A DNA stretch of 64,000 nucleotides from Flavobacterium tagetis (GCF_016735615.1 NZ_JAERSF010000005.1:186001-250000); one strand, 5' to 3'. Shown: positions 42,268 to 51,227, counted from the first letter of the stretch. Notes: generated by a model not told the origin, from the sequence alone. Numbers and translations are program-made.

Positions 42268-43377
42268 TTATGAGAACATATCTTTTACTTTCTCAAAAAA
42301 TGATTTCTCTGATTTCTCTGGACTTGGAGCAAAGTGCTCGTCTGTTAAAGCATTTTCAAAGAATTGTTTTTGCTCTTTATTTAAAGTTTTTGGAGTCCAA
42401 ACATTTACGTGAACCAATAAATCTCCGCTTCCGTAACCATTTAAACTAGGAATTCCTTTTCCTTTTAATCTTAAGATTTTTCCAGATTGAATTCCTTCTT
42501 CTAGTTTAATACGAACTTTTCCATTGATTGCTTCAATATCTTTAGAAGCTCCCAAAACTGCTTCTGGGAAACTGATATACAAATCGAAGTGAACGTTTTC
42601 ACCTTCACGCTTCAAGAATTCGTGCTCAATTTCTTCAATAGCAACAATTAAATCACCTGGAATGCTGTTTCCTGGAGCATCATTACCTTTGTTGGCAACT
42701 TTCAACTGCATTCCGTCAACAACTCCCGCAGGAATTTTGATTGATACTGTTTCGTCTTCTTGAACCATTCCTTGAGCATCTGCTTCAGATGGTTTTTTAT
42801 CTAAAATTTGACCAGAACCACCACAAGTAGGACAAGTTGACGCAGATTGCATTCTTCCTAAAATGGTATTGGTTACACGCATTACTTGTCCTTGACCGTT
42901 ACAAGTCGTACAAGTTTTATACGTTACACCTTTTGCCTGAACTTTACGTTTTACTTTTACTTTTTTCTCAACTCCATTTGCAATTTCTTCCAAAGTCAGT
43001 TTTACTTTAATTCGAAGATTGCTTCCTTTCGCACGACGAGGACCTCCGCCTCCGCCTCCGAAACCGCCAAATCCGCCACCAAAAATATCACCAAACTGGC
43101 TGAAAATGTCGTCCATATTCATACCTCCATGACCGCCGCCAAATCCGCCAGAACCATCAAATGCTTGATGTCCGTACTGATCGTATTTCGCTTTTTTCTG
43201 TGGATCACTTAAAACTTCATAAGCTTCTGCCGCCAATTTGAAGTTTTCTTCTGCCTCTTTGTCGCCTGGATTTTTATCAGGATGGTATTTTAAAGCACTT
43301 TTTCTGTATGCTTTTTTTATTTCGGCAGCATCAGCATTTTTTGAAATGCCTAGTATTTCGTAAAAATCTTTTTTCAT
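42268..43377 (-). CDS. dnaJ: Chaperone DnaJ
   Basis: Hsp40 co-chaperone that stimulates DnaK. J domain (1-70) with HPD in YHPDKNPGD, Gly/Phe region (75-113), then the substrate domains. Only two CxxC motifs are present (CTTC 156-159 and CPTC 182-185) instead of the usual four, so one of the two zinc centres is lost. 369 aa. Encoded 75 bases after grpE on the same strand; dnaK is not in this window. Confidence 0.95.
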   Translation of the reverse strand: MKKDFYEILGISKNADAAEIKKAYRKSALKYHPDKNPGDKEAEENFKLAAEAYEVLSDPQKKAKYDQYGHQAFDGSGGFGGGHGGMNMDDIFSQFGDIFGGGFGGFGGGGGGPRRAKGSNLRIKVKLTLEEIANGVEKKVKVKRKVQAKGVTYKTCTTCNGQGQVMRVTNTILGRMQSASTCPTCGGSGQILDKKPSEADAQGMVQEDETVSIKIPAGVVDGMQLKVANKGNDAPGNSIPGDLIVAIEEIEHEFLKREGENVHFDLYISFPEAVLGASKDIEAINGKVRIKLEEGIQSGKILRLKGKGIPSLNGYGSGDLLVHVNVWTPKTLNKEQKQFFENALTDEHFAPSPEKSEKSFFEKVKDMFS

Positions 43378-43388
43378 AATTTAGGTTA

Positions 43389-43440
43389 AATTCTAAATCT
43401 AAAATTCCAAATTCCAATTTTTAAAAAACGAATTTCAGAA
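43389..43440. repeat. AATTCCAA word array
   Basis: Words TTCTAAATC, AAATTCCAAATTCCAATTT in the gap between grpE and dnaJ; related to 32868-32940. Confidence 0.45.
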
Positions 43441-43452
43441 TCTTAATTGCTT

Positions 43453-44031
43453 TTAGTTTCCTACAACAACTTTAGGGTAACGAATAATTTTGTCTCCTAA
43501 TTTGTATCCTTTTTCAATAACATCAACAATTTTCCCTTTTAATTTGTCAGACGGAGCTGGAATTTGGGTAATTGCTTCAGCGATATCAGCATTGAAAGCA
43601 TCTCCTGCTTGAATTTCAACTTGCTCTAAACCTTTAGAAACTAAAGTGCTTTTCAATTTTTCGTGGATCAACTCAACACCTTTTTTCAAATTTTCATCCT
43701 CTGACTTGTTGATCTCTACTGTCGCTCTGTCAAAATCATCTAAAACTGGAAGCATAGCCAATAAAACTTCTTGGTTTGCTGTTTTAAATAATTCAAGACG
43801 CTCTTTTGAAGTTCTTTTTTTGTAATTTTCAAATTCAGCAAATAATCTCAAAAACTTATCTTTTTCGTGAGCCAAGTCTTTAGCTAATTGCTCCTCAACA
43901 CTTAATTCTTCAACAATTAACTGCTCTCCGTTGGCATTGTTCTCTAACGTTACATCGTCTAATTCCTGATCGAATTCTGTATTTTCCGTAGTCATATTAC
44001 TTTTATTTTTAAAAATATTTTTAAACTTCAT
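43453..44031 (-). CDS. grpE: Nucleotide exchange factor GrpE
   Basis: Releases ADP from DnaK. 192 aa with the acidic N-terminus, long coiled helix with LRLFAEFENYKKRTSKERLE (about 62-81), and the C-terminal beta domain ending in GYKLGDKIIRYPKVVVG, the family signature. Start taken at 44031 (MKFKNIFKNKSN), 24 bases from the -7 element at 44055-44062; a Met at 43995 is a second candidate. Confidence 0.95.
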   Translation of the reverse strand: MKFKNIFKNKSNMTTENTEFDQELDDVTLENNANGEQLIVEELSVEEQLAKDLAHEKDKFLRLFAEFENYKKRTSKERLELFKTANQEVLLAMLPVLDDFDRATVEINKSEDENLKKGVELIHEKLKSTLVSKGLEQVEIQAGDAFNADIAEAITQIPAPSDKLKGKIVDVIEKGYKLGDKIIRYPKVVVGN

Positions 44032-44054
44032 TTTTATTTCTTTCTGTTGGATTG

Positions 44055-44086
44055 CAAAAGTACTGCCAAATCTTATAAAATGTCAA
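44055..44086 (-). promoter_or_regulatory. Promoter of the grpE-dnaJ operon
   Basis: On the minus strand TTG (44086-44084), a 21-base spacer and TACTTTTG (44062-44055), matching the Bacteroidota consensus TTG/TAnnTTTG. Confidence 0.65.
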
Positions 44087-44179
44087 ATTGTCACTTTATT
44101 AATTATGAGACGTTTAAAAAACATAATTGTGGAGAAAAAATTTATTATAATTTTAAGACTATTACGTTTTAGTTTATCT

Positions 44180-44317
44180 TATCTTTGAGACCAATAAACA
44201 TAAATTATTACCACTAAAAATTGAATTTAAGGGTTGGCTTCGGTCTCTAAATAATTATTAATTCAAGTTTACCTTATATTAAAAAAAAGCTTCGCCTATA
44301 GAGACGAAGCTTTTTTT
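44180..44317 (+). ncRNA. Candidate small RNA: promoter element to terminator, no ORF
   Basis: TATCTTTG at 44180-44187 matches the -7 element; a transcript starting near 44194 would run to the terminator at 44282-44317 without a coding frame. GAGACC (44187-44192) and GGTCTC (44242-44247) are complementary and a UUCG-like loop is seen in GGCTTCGGTC. No -33 TTG is seen. The terminator may instead serve only tRNA-Trp on the other strand. Confidence 0.3.
44282..44317 (-). terminator. Terminator downstream of tRNA-Trp
   Basis: Stem AAAAAAAGCTTCG / CGAAGCTTTTTTT, loop CCTATAGAGA; works on both strands. It is 41 bases past the tRNA 3' end. Confidence 0.85.
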
Positions 44318-44357
44318 ATGCTTTTCAATGACGGGTTGTCATCTCATATTTTTTTTG

Positions 44358-44428
44358 CACGGGCGGAGGGATTCGAACCCCCATCAACGGTTTTGGAGAC
44401 CGCTATTCTACCCTTGAACTACGCCCGT
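44358..44428 (-). tRNA. tRNA-Trp (anticodon CCA)
   Basis: 71-nt cloverleaf: acceptor ACGGGCG/CGCCCGT, D-arm with AGTTCAAGGGTAGA, anticodon stem GCGGT/ACCGT with loop CTCCAAA (CCA), and T-loop GGTTCGAATCC. The CCA end is not encoded. Located 118 bases after hisS on the same strand. Confidence 0.93.
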
Positions 44429-44545
44429 AATGAGGTCGCAAATTAAAAGTATTTTTTCTTCTCTGACAACTATTTCGAGCAGAGATTTTAAAAGAAATTC
44501 CTTTAATTCTGCACAATCCAAAGCAAAAACCTTTACTACAGACAG

Positions 44546-45973
44546 TTACCCTAATAAAGTATTTTTCAATCCTTCAAAATCTACAGATACCTGCTCTCCT
44601 GTCACTAAATTTTTAAGTGCATACGAATTTGAAGTTATTTCCTGATCGCCAACAATTACTGCAAACGGAATCAAACGCTTATCTGCGTATTGAAATTGTT
44701 TCCCCACTTTTACATTGTCAGGATACAATTCTACTTTTATATTTTCTTTTCTTAATTTCTGAATCGCTTTTGACGCATACAAAGCTTCTTTATCTCCAAA
44801 ATTTAAGAATATCGCTTTAGAAGTCGCAGCAACTGTTTCTGGAAATAATTGCAATTCTTCTAAAACTAGATAGATTCTATCCAAACCAAAAGAAATTCCG
44901 ACACCGCTCATATTTTTCAATCCAAAAATACCAGTCAAATCGTCGTATCTTCCGCCACCACCGATAGAACCCATCGAAACTATTTTTGGAGCCGCAACTT
45001 CAAAAATAGCTCCTGTGTAATAATTTAAACCACGCGCTAATGTCACATCTAAATCTAAAATTGCAGTTGATAAACCTAAGTCTGCAACATTGTCACAAAT
45101 AAATTTTAATTCTTCAACACCTTTCATTCCTTCTTCAGAAGAAGACAATAAGTCTGAAAGTTGTGCAATTTTGTCTGCAAAAGTTCCTGAAAAACTAAAA
45201 AGCGGTTGCACTTTTACTAAAGCTTCTTCAGAAATTCCTTTTTCGATCATTTCTTTTTTAACGCCGTCTTCTCCAATTTTATCCAATTTATCAAGCGCGA
45301 CTGTAAAATCAATTAATTTATCAGAAGCACCTATAACCTCAGCAATTCCAGATAAAATTTTTCTATTGTTGATTTTAATTGTAACGCCTTCTAAACCTAA
45401 AGAAGTAAAAACAGTATCGTACAATTGAACCAATTCTACTTCCTGCCAAAGCGATTTTGAACCGACAACATCGGCATCACATTGAAAAAATTCTCTAAAA
45501 CGTCCTTTTTGCGGATTATCTGCTCTCCAAACTGGCTGAATCTGGTATCTTTTAAATGGAAATTCGATTTCACTTTGGTGTTGCACCACGTATCTTGCAA
45601 ACGGAACAGTCAAATCATAACGTAAGGCTTTCTCAGAAATTTTCCCTGTGAATTTATTCAGTTCGATTCTTTGTTCTAAAGTTATTTTTTCAGCAGAATT
45701 TAATTGCAATTCTTCGATTGATTCTGGCAATTCAATTTTACTTTTATTGTAGAAAAAATTACCCGAGTTTAAAATTTTAAAAATCAGACGATCTCCTTCT
45801 TCTCCATATTTTCCCATTAAGGTATCTGAATTTTCAAACGAAGGAGTTTCGATTGGCTGAAAACCAAATTTCTCGAAATTAGCTTTTATAGTCTGAATAA
45901 TATATTGACGTTTTGACACCTCTGCTGGTGAAAAATCTCTTGTCCCTTTTGGTATACTTGGTTTTGAAGCCAT
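44546..45973 (-). CDS. hisS: Histidine--tRNA ligase
   Basis: Class II synthetase, cytosolic dimer. Motif 2 FREFFQCDADVVG (about 158-170), the histidine-specific loops ARGLNYYTGAIFE (about 313-325) and GGGGRYDDL, and an anticodon-binding C-terminal domain. 475 aa, a little longer than E. coli HisS (424), as is usual in Bacteroidota. The tRNA-Trp gene lies downstream; an array of repeats fills the gap to the divergent permease gene. Confidence 0.97.
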   Translation of the reverse strand: MASKPSIPKGTRDFSPAEVSKRQYIIQTIKANFEKFGFQPIETPSFENSDTLMGKYGEEGDRLIFKILNSGNFFYNKSKIELPESIEELQLNSAEKITLEQRIELNKFTGKISEKALRYDLTVPFARYVVQHQSEIEFPFKRYQIQPVWRADNPQKGRFREFFQCDADVVGSKSLWQEVELVQLYDTVFTSLGLEGVTIKINNRKILSGIAEVIGASDKLIDFTVALDKLDKIGEDGVKKEMIEKGISEEALVKVQPLFSFSGTFADKIAQLSDLLSSSEEGMKGVEELKFICDNVADLGLSTAILDLDVTLARGLNYYTGAIFEVAAPKIVSMGSIGGGGRYDDLTGIFGLKNMSGVGISFGLDRIYLVLEELQLFPETVAATSKAIFLNFGDKEALYASKAIQKLRKENIKVELYPDNVKVGKQFQYADKRLIPFAVIVGDQEITSNSYALKNLVTGEQVSVDFEGLKNTLLG

Positions 45974-45983
45974 CTCTTTTTAT

Positions 45984-46121
45984 TTTAGATTTCTGATTTT
46001 CGATTTTAGATTTCTTTGAAACCTAAAAATCTAAACTTTTAAAATTAATTTATTTCTAGATTTTCTTTTAGATTGTTGGATCTTCAGACTTTCGACTTTA
46101 TGACTTTCCAACTTTCGACTT
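45984..46121. repeat. TTTAGATT and CTTTCGACTT word arrays
   Basis: TTTTAGATTTCTGATTTTCG and TTTTAGATTTC words up to about 46080, then CAGACTTTCGACTTTATG and CCAACTTTCGACTT. Two word families side by side in the hisS-permease gap. Confidence 0.55.
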
Positions 46122-46215
46122 AAATAAGTCTGCAAATATCTTACTTTTTAAAATAAATAATAACACTTCGAAAACAAACTTGTAACAAAAACCGTATTTT
46201 CGTGACAAATTGGTC

Positions 46216-47460
46216 ATGATGCTAAAATTATTTAAAGAAAATATCCGAATTGCTTTTGGTTCTATCAAAACACAAATTCTGCGTACTATTCTTACCGTTT
46301 TAATTATTGCTATCGGTATTACGGCTTTGGTTGGCATCCTGACTGTGGTGTCTGCTTTAGAAAATACTATTTCTACCGATTTTGCTTCTATGGGAGCGAA
46401 TACTTTTAACATCAATCAATACGAAAATAAAGTTCGAAACCGCGGCGGAAGAGAAAGAGAAGTCATCAATCCGATTATTTCGTATCCAGAAGCAGTTGCT
46501 TTCAAAAACAAATACAAATATCCGTTTACCGAAACCTCTTTATCTTTTACTGCGACTTCAACTGCCGAAGTAAAATATTTGGGCGAAAAAACAGATCCAG
46601 AAATTACCATTGTTGGCGTTGACGAGCATTTTATTACCAATTCTGGATTGGAAACGAGTTTAGGAAGAAGTTTTAATCAGTTTGATATTGACAACAATAC
46701 GTATTCTTGCATTGTAGGTTCTGATTTTGAAAAGGGACTTTTGAAAGATATAAATCCTATAGATAAAGTAATTTCGATTCGAGGCGCTCGATTTAAAGTT
46801 ATAGGTGTTCTGAAAGAAAAAGGATCAACATTTGGAAACAGCCAGGATCTAAGAGTTTTAATTCCTATTCAAGTTGCCAGATCATTATTTACGGCACCTA
46901 ATATCAATTATACTATTAGTGTCATGGTTTCTAAAAAAGAAGTTCTAGACGAAGCCATAGATAACGCAACCAGCACTATGCGAAGAGTCCGCAAACTAAG
47001 CCCTGTTCGTGACAATAATTTTGGTGTGGTTCGAAGCGATGACTTAATTAACCGAATTCTAAGCATAACTCAGTACCTAGGAATAGCAGCGTGGACTATT
47101 TCTGTCATCACTATTTTAGGGTCTTCAATTGCTTTGATGAATATTATGATTGTTTCGGTTACAGAGCGTACTCGCGAAATAGGCGTCCGAAAAGCTTTAG
47201 GAGCAAAAAGATCAACAGTAGCGTTTCAGTTTTTTATTGAAACTTTATTGATTGGACAAATTGGAGGTTTAGTCGGGATTGTTTTAGGAATTCTGCTTGG
47301 CTTTGCCATTGCAACCGCTATGAGTTTTGTTTTCGTGATTCCGTGGATGGCGATTTTTGCCGCTTTTGCAACAAGTTTCTGTGTTGCTTTGGTTTCTGGT
47401 TTATATCCAGCCATTAAAGCATCAAAATTAGATCCTATTGAAGCGTTACGTTACGAATAA
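46216..47460 (+). CDS. MacB/FtsX-type ABC permease
   Basis: 414 aa: first helix (about 20-45), periplasmic MacB-like domain (50-275), and three C-terminal helices (about 290-405) with the FtsX signature TERTREIGVRKALGAKRSTV. Of this family's roles (lipoprotein release, macrolide or peptide export) none can be chosen. No ATPase gene is next to it. The frame is open to a TTG at 46210; the ATG at 46216 (or 46219) gives the normal N-terminus MMLKLFKENIRIAF. Confidence 0.9.
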   Translation: MMLKLFKENIRIAFGSIKTQILRTILTVLIIAIGITALVGILTVVSALENTISTDFASMGANTFNINQYENKVRNRGGREREVINPIISYPEAVAFKNKYKYPFTETSLSFTATSTAEVKYLGEKTDPEITIVGVDEHFITNSGLETSLGRSFNQFDIDNNTYSCIVGSDFEKGLLKDINPIDKVISIRGARFKVIGVLKEKGSTFGNSQDLRVLIPIQVARSLFTAPNINYTISVMVSKKEVLDEAIDNATSTMRRVRKLSPVRDNNFGVVRSDDLINRILSITQYLGIAAWTISVITILGSSIALMNIMIVSVTERTREIGVRKALGAKRSTVAFQFFIETLLIGQIGGLVGIVLGILLGFAIATAMSFVFVIPWMAIFAAFATSFCVALVSGLYPAIKASKLDPIEALRYE

Positions 47461-47501
47461 TTTTAATCGTAGTTTTCAATCTAAAAATCACTTTTATTTT
47501 T

Positions 47502-47999
47502 TTAACGACTCTTTTTAATATTCTCTAAGACAATAGGAAAATCATTTTTAAAACACAATCCCAACTGAAGAGAACCACTTGGCGCTTTGGGATGGTATTC
47601 TTTTTCTTCATAAAGCCTGTAAAGTATTTCAGGTATCTGATGCTCAAACTTTATAGCAAGAATATGATTATTCCCTATCGAAGTGCTTTCTGCAGGTATC
47701 CACCCATTCACCAAAGAATGAACAAGTTTAAATTCCTGATAGACAAATTCCTCTGGATTACGAAAATTAAAAATGCATCCTAAATCTGAAAGTAAAGGCC
47801 AAGCTGCAGATGCTCGAAAGGTTCCTAATAGAATTTCATTTTCGGCTTTAGACCAATTTATAAAATCATAATAGAAATTTGTTTTTAACCGATTTTCAAA
47901 ACGTTTTTCTACAACATCTTTAACAGATTTAATTCCGTTTTCTGAAAAATAACCATCAATTAAAATAAACTCTTCTTTGTACTGAATTTGATATTCCAT
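47502..47999 (-). CDS. Hypothetical protein
   Basis: 165 aa, soluble, no signal peptide. I do not recognise the family. Seen: a beta-start (MEYQIQYKEEFILIDGYFSE), a mixed middle with YDFINWSKAENEILLG and a C-terminal NNHILAIKFEHQIPEILYRLYEEKEYHP. It lies between the permease (convergent) and prmC (same strand, 23 bases apart at the prmC stop), so it is downstream of prmC in the same transcript. Confidence 0.68.
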   Translation of the reverse strand: MEYQIQYKEEFILIDGYFSENGIKSVKDVVEKRFENRLKTNFYYDFINWSKAENEILLGTFRASAAWPLLSDLGCIFNFRNPEEFVYQEFKLVHSLVNGWIPAESTSIGNNHILAIKFEHQIPEILYRLYEEKEYHPKAPSGSLQLGLCFKNDFPIVLENIKKSR

Positions 48000-48022
48000 A
48001 AGATTTTAGCTGAATCATCAAA

Positions 48023-48889
48023 TTATACGCTTTTTAAAACCTTGCCAGAAATCATACGATCGTTATCATAAATATCTTTTCGAAGCTCAACGTTTTGGAA
48101 ACTCATATTCTCAAGCAAATCAATCATTTCTTTTCCAAGATATTGGTTTATTTCAAAATACAGCTTTCCATTTTTCTGAAGTCCATTTTGTGCTAGAGAA
48201 GCAATTTTTCTATAAAAAATAAGCGGGTCATTATCTTCGACAAAAAGTGCCAAATGCGGTTCGTAATCCAGAACATTCTTTTTTATTTCTACTTTTTCTA
48301 GATTTCGTACATAAGGCGGATTAGAAACAATAATATCAAACTGACAAGTAAATTCTTCCGTTTCTAAAATATTCAGGAATATAAAAGTAACATCGACATT
48401 ATTTGTAACAGCATTTCTTTTGGCAGTTTCGATAGCTTTTTTAGAAACGTCAATCCCAAAAACTTCTGCATTCGGAAGATTCTTTGCCAACGAAATTGCA
48501 ATACAGCCAGTTCCTGTTCCAATATCAAGAATTCTTATTTTTTTATTCTTTTCTGGGCTTGCATTTTCATTAATAATCCATTCAACTAATTCTTCTGTTT
48601 CAGGCCTCGGAATTAAAACATTTTCATTTACTTCAAAATCCAAACCGTAAAAGTTAGCTTTTCCAAGCAAATACTGTATCGGAACTTCTTTTTTAAGCTG
48701 TTTTAGCAATTCGTCCCATATCACAAAATCATTCTCTCCAAAAGCTAATTCATGGTTTAAAGCCAAATCAATTTGACGAAGCTGGTGTTTATCTTCCAGA
48801 ATTAAATAAAAAAAACTCTCCGCTTCGTACGCATCGTAAAAAGGAGCTAATTCTTTAATAAACTGAGTACGATATTGTTTAATTTTCAT
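48023..48889 (-). CDS. prmC: Release factor glutamine N5-methyltransferase PrmC
   Basis: Methylates the GGQ glutamine of release factors. Motifs DIGTGTGCIAISLAK (about 112-126) for SAM and SNPPYVRN (about 178-185) for the target Gln. 288 aa from the Met at 48889 (MKIKQYRTQFIKEL); an upstream Met at 48919 would add 10 residues (MADVNAQKTK) with no family likeness. Followed on the strand by the hypothetical gene at 47502-47999. Confidence 0.94.
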   Translation of the reverse strand: MKIKQYRTQFIKELAPFYDAYEAESFFYLILEDKHQLRQIDLALNHELAFGENDFVIWDELLKQLKKEVPIQYLLGKANFYGLDFEVNENVLIPRPETEELVEWIINENASPEKNKKIRILDIGTGTGCIAISLAKNLPNAEVFGIDVSKKAIETAKRNAVTNNVDVTFIFLNILETEEFTCQFDIIVSNPPYVRNLEKVEIKKNVLDYEPHLALFVEDNDPLIFYRKIASLAQNGLQKNGKLYFEINQYLGKEMIDLLENMSFQNVELRKDIYDNDRMISGKVLKSV

Positions 48890-48974
48890 TTTTGTTTTTT
48901 GAGCATTTACATCAGCCAAAAACTGACATTTTATCTTTCAATAAGTCTTGACGCTTTAAAATTGTTACATTAAA

Positions 48975-49460
48975 TTACAAAACTTTCAACATCCAAACAG
49001 GACAAGAATTGTGACCAGTACAACCCATTGGAGCATCTAAATATTCAAAACCAGATTTTTTATACAGTTTTTGTGCTGCATGCATAAATGGCATTGTTTC
49101 GATGTAACATTTTTTAAAACCAAAAATTCTGGCTTGTTCCAAACATTTTTCCATCATTTCAGTCCCAATTCCCAAACCTCTTGTTTTCGGAAGGAAATAC
49201 ATTTTCTGTAATTCACAAATTTCCGGATCTCCATTTTCTAAAGGAGCTATTCCGGCGCAACCTACAATTTCTCCATCATTTTCAACAACGAAGTATGCCG
49301 ATTTGGGCTTACTATATTCTTCAAACATTAAATCGAGATAAGGATCTTCGTATGCGGTTCCTACTTTCGGAATCTCCATTTCATCAAAAACAGATCGTAT
49401 CAAACTCGCAACTGCTTGATTATCTTCTTTTTTAATTGCGCGTATTTGCCAATTTACCAT
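48975..49460 (-). CDS. GNAT-family N-acetyltransferase
   Basis: 161 aa single-domain acetyltransferase: LQKMYFLPKTRGLGIGTEMM (acetyl-CoA loop, R/Q-x-x-G-x-G/A type) and FGFKKCYIETMPFMHAAQKLYKKSGF. Ends CTGHNSCPVWMLKVL. Acceptor unknown. Divergent from ribD, each with its own -7 element in the 96-base gap. Confidence 0.88.
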   Translation of the reverse strand: MVNWQIRAIKKEDNQAVASLIRSVFDEMEIPKVGTAYEDPYLDLMFEEYSKPKSAYFVVENDGEIVGCAGIAPLENGDPEICELQKMYFLPKTRGLGIGTEMMEKCLEQARIFGFKKCYIETMPFMHAAQKLYKKSGFEYLDAPMGCTGHNSCPVWMLKVL

Positions 49461-49486
49461 TTTTTTATTCTAAATCATTATATATG

Positions 49487-49494
49487 CAAAAGTA
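49487..49494 (-). promoter_or_regulatory. -7 promoter element for the GNAT gene
   Basis: TACTTTTG on the minus strand, 26 bases before the start. Confidence 0.5.
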
Positions 49495-49544
49495 AATATA
49501 CTTTTTCTATAGTTTCTTAACTTAATGATAAACTCAAAAATAAC

Positions 49545-49552
49545 TACTTTTG
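49545..49552 (+). promoter_or_regulatory. -7 promoter element for ribD
   Basis: TACTTTTG, ending only 4 bases before the GTG start, so the mRNA is likely leaderless. Confidence 0.5.
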
Positions 49553-49556
49553 CACT

Positions 49557-50606
49557 GTGAATATACATGAAAAATATATAAAACGCTGCATTGAACTGGC
49601 ACAAAATGGACTTGGAACAACATATCCGAACCCAATGGTTGGAAGCGTTATTGTTTATGAAGGTCAGATTATCGGCGAAGGCTGGCATAAGAAGGCTGGT
49701 GAGCCACATGCAGAGGTAAATGCCGTAAATTCTGTAAAAGATAAAACGCTGTTGAAAAAGGCTACAATTTATGTAAGCTTGGAGCCTTGCAGTCATTTTG
49801 GAAAAACTCCTCCTTGCTGCGATTTAATAATTGCAAATGAAATTCCGAATGTGGTTGTGGGCACGGTTGACCCTAACGAAAAAGTAGCTGGAAAAGGAAT
49901 TTTAAAATTAATTGAAGCAGGCGCAAATGTTACGGTTGGAGTTTTAGAAGATGAATGCAACGAACTGAATAAGCGCTTTTTTACTTTTCATCAGAAAAAG
50001 AGACCTTACGTAATTTTAAAATGGGCAGAAAGTCAGGATGGTTTTCTGGCTCCAGAAAAAGTCAGTAATCAAGATCGAAAACCAGTTTGGATTACAAACC
50101 AATATTCGAGGCAATTAGTGCACAAATGGCGAACTGAAGAACAGGCTATTTTGGTTGGAACACAAACCGTAGTTGATGACAATCCGAAATTAAATGCCAG
50201 AGATTGGGATGGAAATAATCCGACAAGAATTGTTATAGATCGAAATAACAGAATTGACCCAAATAGTTTTGTTTTTGATGACACTGTGAAAACTATTATT
50301 ATTTCTAGTGAAAGTGAAAAATCATCAAAAGAAAACACACAATTTGAGGCAATTGATTTCAACAGAAATATTGTGGCTCAGGCTCTAGATGTGCTATACC
50401 AAAATCAAATTCAATCTGTAATTATTGAAGGTGGAAGACAAACGCTTCAATCTTTTATTAATGAAAATCTTTGGGACGAAGCCCGAATCTTTATTGGAAA
50501 AATAAGTTTTGAAAAAGGAACGAAAGCTCCAGAGATTTCAAGAAAAAACAGCATCAAAACCAACATTTTAAGTGACGAACTAATACAGATTAAAAATCAT
50601 GATTAA
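49557..50606 (+). CDS. ribD: Bifunctional riboflavin biosynthesis deaminase/reductase RibD
   Basis: Second and third steps of riboflavin synthesis from GTP. Deaminase domain (1-145) with the zinc motif HAEVNA (about 50-55) and PCSHFGKTPPC (about 76-86); reductase domain (about 150-349). 349 aa is normal. Start is GTG; no other in-frame start gives the MNIHEKYIKRCIELA N-terminus. The -7 element ends 4 bases before this GTG, which suggests a leaderless message. The HAD gene overlaps its last 8 bases. Confidence 0.95.
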   Translation: MNIHEKYIKRCIELAQNGLGTTYPNPMVGSVIVYEGQIIGEGWHKKAGEPHAEVNAVNSVKDKTLLKKATIYVSLEPCSHFGKTPPCCDLIIANEIPNVVVGTVDPNEKVAGKGILKLIEAGANVTVGVLEDECNELNKRFFTFHQKKRPYVILKWAESQDGFLAPEKVSNQDRKPVWITNQYSRQLVHKWRTEEQAILVGTQTVVDDNPKLNARDWDGNNPTRIVIDRNNRIDPNSFVFDDTVKTIIISSESEKSSKENTQFEAIDFNRNIVAQALDVLYQNQIQSVIIEGGRQTLQSFINENLWDEARIFIGKISFEKGTKAPEISRKNSIKTNILSDELIQIKNHD

Positions 50607-51201
50607 TGCGATAATTTTTGACTTCGGAGACATTTTTATCAATTTAGACAAACCTGCCACAATTTCTGGTTTACAAAAACTAGGAATGAAAGAATGGAAC
50701 AACGAATTTGATCAATTAAATCTTTCTTTTGAAGTAGGGGCTATTTCTCCAGAAGATTTCGTTGGCGGCTTTCAAAAACAATTGCCCAATCCTTCAAAAG
50801 AAGAAATCTTAAAAGCGTGGAATGCAGTTTTGGCAGATTTTCCTTTTTATCGCCTGGAATTTCTTCAAAAATTGTCAAAAAAATATCGATTGTTTCTCTT
50901 GAGCAATACCGACTCTATTCACATTAATACATTTGAAGAAAAAAGCGGTGTTTCTTTCTACAATGATTTTTATGCTTGTTTTGAGAAAGTTTATTTTTCT
51001 TTTGATATCGGAATGAGAAAACCAGATCCAAAAATTTATCAATTTGTTCTTGAACAAAATAATCTAGCAGCCGAAAACACCTTATTTGTTGATGATAAAA
51101 CTGAAAACACCGACAGTGCTGCGGCTTTAGGAATTAAAGTTTGGAATCTTCAAGTTGGAAAAGAAGACGTTGTTGATCTATTTACCAAAGGATTATTATA
51201 A
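50599..51201 (+). CDS. HAD-superfamily hydrolase
   Basis: 200 aa HAD phosphatase with motif I IFDFGDIFIN (the usual second Asp is replaced by Gly-Asp order, DFGD), motif II LLSNTDS, and motif III/IV MRKPDPKIY and FVDDKTEN. Overlaps ribD by 8 bases and so is translationally coupled; flavin-pathway phosphatases (removing the 5'-phosphate from the RibD product) are HAD enzymes, so that role is plausible but not shown. Confidence 0.88.
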   Translation: MINAIIFDFGDIFINLDKPATISGLQKLGMKEWNNEFDQLNLSFEVGAISPEDFVGGFQKQLPNPSKEEILKAWNAVLADFPFYRLEFLQKLSKKYRLFLLSNTDSIHINTFEEKSGVSFYNDFYACFEKVYFSFDIGMRKPDPKIYQFVLEQNNLAAENTLFVDDKTENTDSAAALGIKVWNLQVGKEDVVDLFTKGLL

Positions 51202-51227
51202 CACACTTTCTAGAAAAAAAATATTTT

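Noticed and set aside
42186..42449. 87-codon frame opposite the end of dnaJ
   Set aside because: Spans the dnaJ terminator and then dnaJ antisense; explained by the real gene.
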